Made by a program: the position numbers and the translations under genes. A stretch of 64,000 nucleotides of DNA from Paraperibacillus esterisolvens (lineage in GTDB: Bacteria; Bacillota; Bacilli; Bacillales; DSM-1321), in contig NZ_CP143545.1 in NCBI RefSeq assembly GCF_046237625.1, positions 930,001-994,000 on the forward strand. The letters are read 5' to 3'. The notes below the pieces were generated by a model. It saw only the letters and a list, made by a program, of their open reading frames with translations. It was not told the DNA's origin and did no database searches. Below, piece by piece: positions 59,071 to 64,000 of the stretch. Numbering within the stretch: the stretch's first letter is position 1; every line of letters begins with the position of its first letter.

Positions 59071-59418
59071 GGGTATCCCTCCGCTTTAAATCACTAAAGT
59101 TTATTGATTTATCGTAACAGAAGGTACAGTCCTTGAAAATAATAAATACCAAAAATTCAAAAAATAAAAACCATTCATGAAAAAAGCCGGCCGCTGGCCG
59201 GCAGGCTGAATCGTATTTAATAAAGGCTGCTTAAACAGCTGCTAGCAGCGGAAGATGCGGCCTGCTAGTCTAAGGATCTCCGCCTTTCTGGGGCGGGACA
59301 GGTGGGATCCCGCAGACAAAGCCGAGGATATTAAAGCGCCCGCCTTGCAGCAGGTTGAGTACCTGCTGCGGAAACAAAGCTGCAATGTTTTCTAAATAAT
59401 ACTTTAATAAAGAGTTTT
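59071..59418. other. Intergenic region between serC and hit
   Basis: Contains the hit terminator (59179-59206), a stretch from about 59275 with GGGGCGGGACAGGTGGGATCCCGC, similar to palindromic repeats I associate with Bacillaceae intergenic DNA, and a hairpin GCAGCAGGT...ACCTGCTGC at about 59347-59369. No gene seen. Confidence 0.5.
59179..59206 (-). terminator. hit terminator
   Basis: GCCGGCC and GGCCGGC pair around GCT; on the minus strand the stem is followed by UUUUUUC. Confidence 0.75.
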
Positions 59419-59841
59419 TTATGTAAGATGCTTGCTGATCGAGTCTGCAATTTGCTTAAGATCCTCAGGTTTATATTCACTGGTGTGGGTCTCCCAGACA
59501 GCACCAAAGCCATCACCGCTTCCATATCTCGGAATCAGGTGCATGTGATAGTGGAAAACAGATTGACCTGCTTTTTCACCGTTATTATTCAAGATGTTCA
59601 TACCGGCAGGATTGAATTCTTCCTTGATTGCCCTGGCTATTTGCGGGACTGCTTCAAATACATGCTTGGCCGTATCAGAAGTCAAATCATATACATTTTC
59701 CTGATGGACCTTAGGGATCACGAGGGTATGGCCCTTTGTTACCTGGCTGATATCAAGAAAAGCCAATACATGCTCATTCTCATAGACTTTTGAGGCTGGG
59801 ATATCTCCATTAATAATGCTGCAGAAAATACAATTGCTCAT
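59419..59841 (-). CDS. hit: HIT-family nucleotide-binding protein (Hit)
   Basis: A 140-residue histidine-triad hydrolase/transferase. The N-terminal CIFCSIINGDIPASKVYE supplies zinc-type cysteines, and the triad is in SVFHYHMHLIPRYG. Such proteins hydrolyse nucleoside phosphoramidates or similar compounds. AAGGAAGG before the ATG at 59841. B. subtilis hit is divergent from ecsA in just this way. Confidence 0.93.
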   Translation of the reverse strand: MSNCIFCSIINGDIPASKVYENEHVLAFLDISQVTKGHTLVIPKVHQENVYDLTSDTAKHVFEAVPQIARAIKEEFNPAGMNILNNNGEKAGQSVFHYHMHLIPRYGSGDGFGAVWETHTSEYKPEDLKQIADSISKHLT

Positions 59842-60427
59842 GACTCATCCTTCCTTTCTCGAAAAACTGCTTGAAAATAGTGTAACACAGCGGTTTTGCC
59901 CCAGTAAAATGTTTGAAAGGCCAAAAAAAGAAAAAACAGAGCGGCATCAGCCGCCCTGCTTATCAGGAGGAAGGAACAGTGTTTCAAATGTCTATTTCAG
60001 GTATAGACTCTTTTGTAAACACCCCATTTAGCAATGAAGTACACTTAAAGAGCTGAATGATCCAATCGGAACCTCTCCTTAGCTTTATAGGCTTCACAGC
60101 ATATAAAGAGTTTAGCTTCCCAGTGCCTTTTTAAAAAGGCAGCTGCTGGATAAAAATTACCTTATGCAAGAAAATCATCCCCTTGCAAGACGGATTTGAA
60201 TGATGAAATTCAGTTAAATGTCTTTAACTGGCACCCCATTTCAATGATGCAAAGAACCATCAAGTTTTAAGACACCATTGCTGTTCCTTCCTCCTTTTTT
60301 ATTGTTGCCCTGCATCGCGATTGCACTCATGGGTAATTCTGGAATTCTTCCTGCGCCAGGCTAGGAGACTGAAGCGATTTTTGGTACTATAAAAGGAATC
60401 AGGTTTTAACAGAAAGGACAAGTGTGT
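59842..60427. other. Divergent intergenic region hit/ecsA
   Basis: This stretch of nearly 590 bases has no convincing gene. It contains a palindrome TGCCTTTTTAAAAAGGCA near 60126-60143 and two loosely similar stretches containing ACCCCATTT (about 60020 and 60232). A TATAAA at 60388-60393 may be the ecsA -10. Confidence 0.45.
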
Positions 60428-61171
60428 ATGGCATTGCTGGAAGTGAAAGACCTAACAGGCGGGTATACCAAAAACCCTGTGTTAAAGGAAATTAGCTTTG
60501 AAGTGAAGCAGAATGAGCTCGTGGGGCTGATCGGTCTGAACGGTGCGGGAAAAAGCACCGCCATTAAACATATCATCGGCCTGATGGAGCCAAAGGGCGG
60601 AGATATCCGGATAAATGGAAAGAAGTTTGGCGAAGCGCCGGAGGAATACAGGAAACAATTCACCTTTGTGCCTGAAACGCCGATTTTATATGATGAGCTG
60701 ACACTTGAGGAGCATCTAAGGCTGACTGCAATGGCTTACGGCATAGAGGAAAAAGAGTATAAAAAACGTGTAAGCCCTCTCCTTAAGGAGTTCAGGCTGG
60801 AGAAGCGCCTGAAGTGGTTTCCTTCCCATTTTTCAAAGGGGATGAAGCAGAAAGTGATGATTCTCTGTGCTTTCCTGGTCCAGCCGTCCCTCTATATCGT
60901 GGATGAGCCTTTTGTGGGTCTGGATCCACTGGGAATACAGTCGCTGCTCGACCTGATGAAGAAAATGAAGGAAAGCGGGGCGGGCATTTTGATGTCTACC
61001 CATATCCTGGCTACCGCGGAGCGGTATTGTGACTCGCTGATTATCCTTCACAATGGGAAAATAAGGGCAAAGGGCAGACTTCCGGATCTTCAGAAGGAAT
61101 TTTCCATGCCAGGGGCCACGCTTGATGAAATATATATAGCCCTGACAAAGGAAGAAGAAAGCAATGAATAG
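60428..61171 (+). CDS. ecsA: ABC transporter ATP-binding protein EcsA
   Basis: A 247-residue ATPase (same size as B. subtilis EcsA): Walker A GLNGAGKST, signature FSKGMKQKVMI and Walker B LYIVDEPFVGLDP. EcsAB is needed for normal secretion, competence and RasP-dependent intramembrane proteolysis in B. subtilis. The ATG at 60428 has AAAGGAC 8 nt upstream; a GTG two codons earlier is too close to it. Its end overlaps ecsB by 8 nt. Confidence 0.93.
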   Translation: MALLEVKDLTGGYTKNPVLKEISFEVKQNELVGLIGLNGAGKSTAIKHIIGLMEPKGGDIRINGKKFGEAPEEYRKQFTFVPETPILYDELTLEEHLRLTAMAYGIEEKEYKKRVSPLLKEFRLEKRLKWFPSHFSKGMKQKVMILCAFLVQPSLYIVDEPFVGLDPLGIQSLLDLMKKMKESGAGILMSTHILATAERYCDSLIILHNGKIRAKGRLPDLQKEFSMPGATLDEIYIALTKEEESNE

Positions 61172-62372
61172 GAATGATTTGTGGAAAGACCGGTTCCAGG
61201 GCTTCACGAAGGAAACAGGAAAATATCTAAAATACATCTTTAATGGACATTTTGTATTTGTGCTCATTTTTGCACTCGGGGGGCTGTCCTATTATTACAG
61301 CGAGTGGGTAAAGAATCTCACCCCGGAGTTTCCTGCCGGGATCATCATGGCGGCTGTCCTTGGCCTGGCGGTTACGGCCAGTCCCATCCTGACGTTCCTG
61401 AGAGAAGCAGATATCGTATTCCTTCTCCCGCTCGAGACCAGGATGAAATCCTACTTTGCCAGATCCATCCGTGTCAGCTTCCTGCTTCAGGGCTACATCC
61501 TGCTGATGATGCTTGCCGCATTCATGCCCATGCATTTCAGGGTGAATTCAGCCGCACTTGGCGATTTCATCATAGCCCTGATTTTATTATGTGTCCTGAA
61601 ATATCTGAATCTGCAGGTGCGCTTCAGGATCCTGAAATATGATACTGTATGGCATCAGCATATCGACAGTGCGGTCCGTTACTGCCTGAATGCAGCTTGT
61701 CTGTATATGCTTTTTAGAGGGGCTCACCTCTTGCTGGTCCTTGCCATCCCTGTACTGTTCCATCTTTTACTTCTGTACTTTGAAAGGGAAACAGCGGGGA
61801 AGCCGCTGAAATGGGAGCGGCTCATCAGCCTAGAGGCCAGGAGGATGGGTGCCTTTTATCGATTTGCAAATCTGTTTACCGATGTTCCGAAGCTGAGGGA
61901 AAGAGTGGCGAGAAGAAAATATCTGGACTGGATCGTCTCAGCGGTTCCATTCAGACAGAGCTCCTCACATCTGTATCTTCTTTCAAGAACATTGGTCAGA
62001 TCGAACGATTACCTGGGTTTGGCAGTCAGGCTTACAGTAATAGGGGCGGTTATCAGCCTGATTTTCGCTTCTGTGTGGGCAAAGCTTATAGTGGTTCTAT
62101 TTGCCTTATACCTGACAGGCATCCAGATTCTGCCGATTGCTCGGCATCATGATAATAAATTTTGGCTGAATCTTTATCCTTTGCCTCCCTCGATGAGAAA
62201 AAGGGCCGCTCTCACGGTCATTGACCGTACAATCCTGATCCAGGCTATCGTATTTTCGGCTGTTGTGGCAGCAGCAGGCAATCCCATAGGGGGAGGAGCC
62301 TGCCTTGGGGCGGGGCTGATTTTCCTAGCTATTTTCCATGCATATGCAAAAAAGAAAATTGCCGCGCTTTAA
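61164..62372 (+). CDS. ecsB: ABC transporter permease EcsB
   Basis: A 402-residue membrane protein with about ten hydrophobic segments in paired blocks, typical of EcsB. FLREADIVFLLPLETRMKSYF is a conserved EcsB loop. It overlaps ecsA and would form the transporter with it. The substrate of Ecs is not settled; peptides are a leading idea. A weak hairpin (GGCCC...GGGC, about 62417-62436) follows. Confidence 0.9.
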   Translation: MNRNDLWKDRFQGFTKETGKYLKYIFNGHFVFVLIFALGGLSYYYSEWVKNLTPEFPAGIIMAAVLGLAVTASPILTFLREADIVFLLPLETRMKSYFARSIRVSFLLQGYILLMMLAAFMPMHFRVNSAALGDFIIALILLCVLKYLNLQVRFRILKYDTVWHQHIDSAVRYCLNAACLYMLFRGAHLLLVLAIPVLFHLLLLYFERETAGKPLKWERLISLEARRMGAFYRFANLFTDVPKLRERVARRKYLDWIVSAVPFRQSSSHLYLLSRTLVRSNDYLGLAVRLTVIGAVISLIFASVWAKLIVVLFALYLTGIQILPIARHHDNKFWLNLYPLPPSMRKRAALTVIDRTILIQAIVFSAVVAAAGNPIGGGACLGAGLIFLAIFHAYAKKKIAAL

Positions 62373-62569
62373 CCCGGGTGAAACCTTTTCCGAATAACTT
62401 CCGTATTACAAAAAGGCCCTTTTTTATGGGCATAATGTTTTTATTTGGACAAATCATTGATCAATGAATGCTGATTGTAACGGGCGTTCTTAAGAGTAAT
62501 CAACCTTTTTATCATTAAACAGAGAGTTAGTGAATAAGCCTGTACAAAAAATAGGTTAGGAGCAGGTAT

Positions 62570-63286
62570 ATGAGCTATGAACGGCAGATCATCCTGGAAC
62601 TTCACAAATGGGAAATGAAGATGGAGACGAGATCTGGCCTCTTGAACCGGATATCCAAGAAGGCACAGACAAAGATGAACAGTTATATCCCTGAAAAGGC
62701 TCATAAGATTATCACCGACAGCATCAAGAGCATGGTAAAGGCGACCCTGGCCGGTTCCGATTGGACCACGAGGGCAAAGCCCCAGGGCGGCTTAACCCTG
62801 CAGGAAAAAGATGAGCTTGTGAAAGTGGCGCTCATCAAGTACCGGAAGACAGCCCTGCTTGAAGGAGCGGGAACCGGGGCGGCGGGATTTGCAGCGGGCC
62901 TTGCCGATTTTCCCCTCCTGCTGGCAATTAAAATGAAATTCCTGTTTGAAGCAGTTTCCTTATACGGTTTTAATGTGAAGGACTATGAGGAACGATTATT
63001 CATCCTCCATGTTTTCCAGCTCGCCTTTTCAAGTGATGAGAAGAAGCGAGAAATGTTTTCTATCATCTCAAACTGGGAGAAAAAGCGGCATGAGCTTAAG
63101 GAAGTGGATTGGCGCGTTTTTCAGCAGGAATACAGAGATTATATTGATTTTGTCAAAATGCTGCAGATGGTGCCCGGCATCGGGGCTGTGGTCGGGGCAT
63201 ATGCGAACTATAACCTTTTGGACCATCTGGGGGAAACCGTCATGAACAGCTGCAGGCACAGGCTGCTCCTGCAGGACAGGGGCTGA
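62570..63286 (+). CDS. ecsC: EcsC family protein
   Basis: A 238-residue protein similar in size to EcsC. The N-terminal part is charged and helical; AGTGAAGFAAGLADFPLLLAIKMKFLFEAVSLYG is the conserved hydrophobic region of the EcsC family. AGGAGCAGG lies before the ATG. It follows ecsB after a gap of about 200 nt, as in B. subtilis, but its link to the transporter is not proven. Function unknown. Confidence 0.88.
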   Translation: MSYERQIILELHKWEMKMETRSGLLNRISKKAQTKMNSYIPEKAHKIITDSIKSMVKATLAGSDWTTRAKPQGGLTLQEKDELVKVALIKYRKTALLEGAGTGAAGFAAGLADFPLLLAIKMKFLFEAVSLYGFNVKDYEERLFILHVFQLAFSSDEKKREMFSIISNWEKKRHELKEVDWRVFQQEYRDYIDFVKMLQMVPGIGAVVGAYANYNLLDHLGETVMNSCRHRLLLQDRG

Positions 63287-63349
63287 ATAATTCACACACC
63301 CTGCCCCTGATTGTTACATCAGCATTGATTAAGGAATGAGGAATCATTA

Positions 63350-64000
63350 ATGAATAAATTTTTACAGAATGCAGACAGGACGGCCCTGACTTTTGCCGGG
63401 TTCCTGTTTGTTTCATTCATCACGCTTGCCATCCTGGGCTATCTGGTACATGCCGGCTCACCGCTTGGGATAGACACGGGAAGCAGAAGCCTCCTGCAGA
63501 GTCTGGAGGGAAAAGGCAGCTCCAGGTTCTTCACGATTGTTACAGAGCTTGGCTCAAAGAATGTGCTCGCATTCGGGACTGTAATGCTATTAGCCTTTTT
63601 ATGGCTGGCCGCGAAGGATTATCTGGCAATGCTGGCAGCTGCTGTCGCAATTGGCGGCGGAGACCAGTTGAATAAACTGGCCAAGGCGATCATGGCCAGG
63701 GAGAGGCCAAGCCTTGATGCGGCAGTCGATGGCGTCGGCTACAGCTTTCCAAGCGGACATGCCATGGTCGGCTTTATTTTCTATTTTATAGCTGCCTATT
63801 TTTTGGTTAAGAACATGAAGGGGGCTGGACGGACTGCTGTCTGGATTGCGGCCTGGGCATTGATCCTGCTCATCGGTGCAAGCAGGATCTATTTCAACGT
63901 TCATTATGCATCCGATGTTCTGGGTGGATATGCCCTCGGCTTTATTACCGTGGCGGTGGTGCTTCATTGTTATGAATGGTTCAGAAAGTCAATGGACCGG
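63350..64000 (+). CDS. PAP2-family phosphatase (partial, runs off the window end)
   Basis: The ATG at 63350 opens a frame that is still open at 64000 (217 codons visible). Membrane helices alternate with the three PAP2 phosphatase motifs: KAIMARERP near residue 110, YSFPSGHAM near residue 134 and SRIYFNVHYASDVLGG near residue 180. Such enzymes dephosphorylate lipids, for example undecaprenyl diphosphate or phosphatidylglycerophosphate. GAGGAATC lies before the start. Most of the protein is probably present, but the C-terminus is cut. Confidence 0.88.
   Translation, partial: MNKFLQNADRTALTFAGFLFVSFITLAILGYLVHAGSPLGIDTGSRSLLQSLEGKGSSRFFTIVTELGSKNVLAFGTVMLLAFLWLAAKDYLAMLAAAVAIGGGDQLNKLAKAIMARERPSLDAAVDGVGYSFPSGHAMVGFIFYFIAAYFLVKNMKGAGRTAVWIAAWALILLIGASRIYFNVHYASDVLGGYALGFITVAVVLHCYEWFRKSMDR

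Overview
The window is a chromosomal stretch from a mid-to-low G+C endospore-forming member of the Bacillaceae. Two things point there: sporulation-type genes (ytvI-like, yhaL-like, a YjcZ-like micro-protein) and a right half that follows the Bacillus subtilis yhe/yha order (bmrCD = yheI/yheH, yheE, yheA, yhaX, hemZ, yhaR, yhaQ, yhaP, yhaO, yhaN, yhaM, yhaL, prsA, scoC, yhaH, trpP, serC, hit, ecsA, ecsB, ecsC). I cannot fix the genus from sequence alone. Strong Shine-Dalgarno sites, frequent TTG/GTG starts and many intrinsic terminators fit Firmicutes.

Layout. 1-5000: lipoteichoic acid synthase, a decayed IS3-family remnant, a small charged protein and a YfnA-type amino-acid permease. 5030-6480: a visibly A+T-rich cassette with an HTH+TPR receptor of the RRNPP (PlcR/NprR/Rap) type, overlapped by 4 nt by a 46-codon secreted pro-peptide gene and preceded by a perfect 30-bp palindrome. 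This looks like a complete quorum-sensing module and is the most interesting item here. 6600-18200: small ORFs, a CorA transporter, an orphan ModB permease behind a short coupled ORF, an SH3/amidase cell-wall hydrolase, a 43-aa zinc-finger protein, UppP, YtvI, two paralogous CNNM/MpfA-type membrane proteins with similar structured leaders, a DedA protein and UspA. 18700-24800: class A PBP with a long Pro/Glu/Lys tail, a 23-aa membrane peptide, an HPr-like protein without the phosphorylatable histidine, isoaspartyl dipeptidase and an MFS exporter.

24850-29040 is a bmrCD-type multidrug ABC exporter whose leader shows a classic ribosome-mediated attenuator: promoter, 17-codon leader peptide, mutually exclusive pairings and two terminators. 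29240-29510 holds a 21-bp tandem array, then a cre-controlled pullulanase. A CPT-like kinase, fumarase, a zinc-ribbon protein, MsmX and a PucR-type regulator follow.

From 36900 the conserved yhe/yha block covers haem synthesis (hemZ), acyl-CoA metabolism (AMP ligase and enoyl-CoA hydratase with a FadR-like operator), a NatAB-type exporter, the YhaO/YhaN Mre11-Rad50-like pair and the YhaM exoribonuclease. A chemoreceptor is inserted between yhaM and yhaL. PrsA, ScoC, TrpP (with a TRAP-like triplet array over its ribosome binding site), SerC, Hit and Ecs follow, and a PAP2 phosphatase is cut by the window end. Gene symbols rest on family recognition and gene order, not on database searches.
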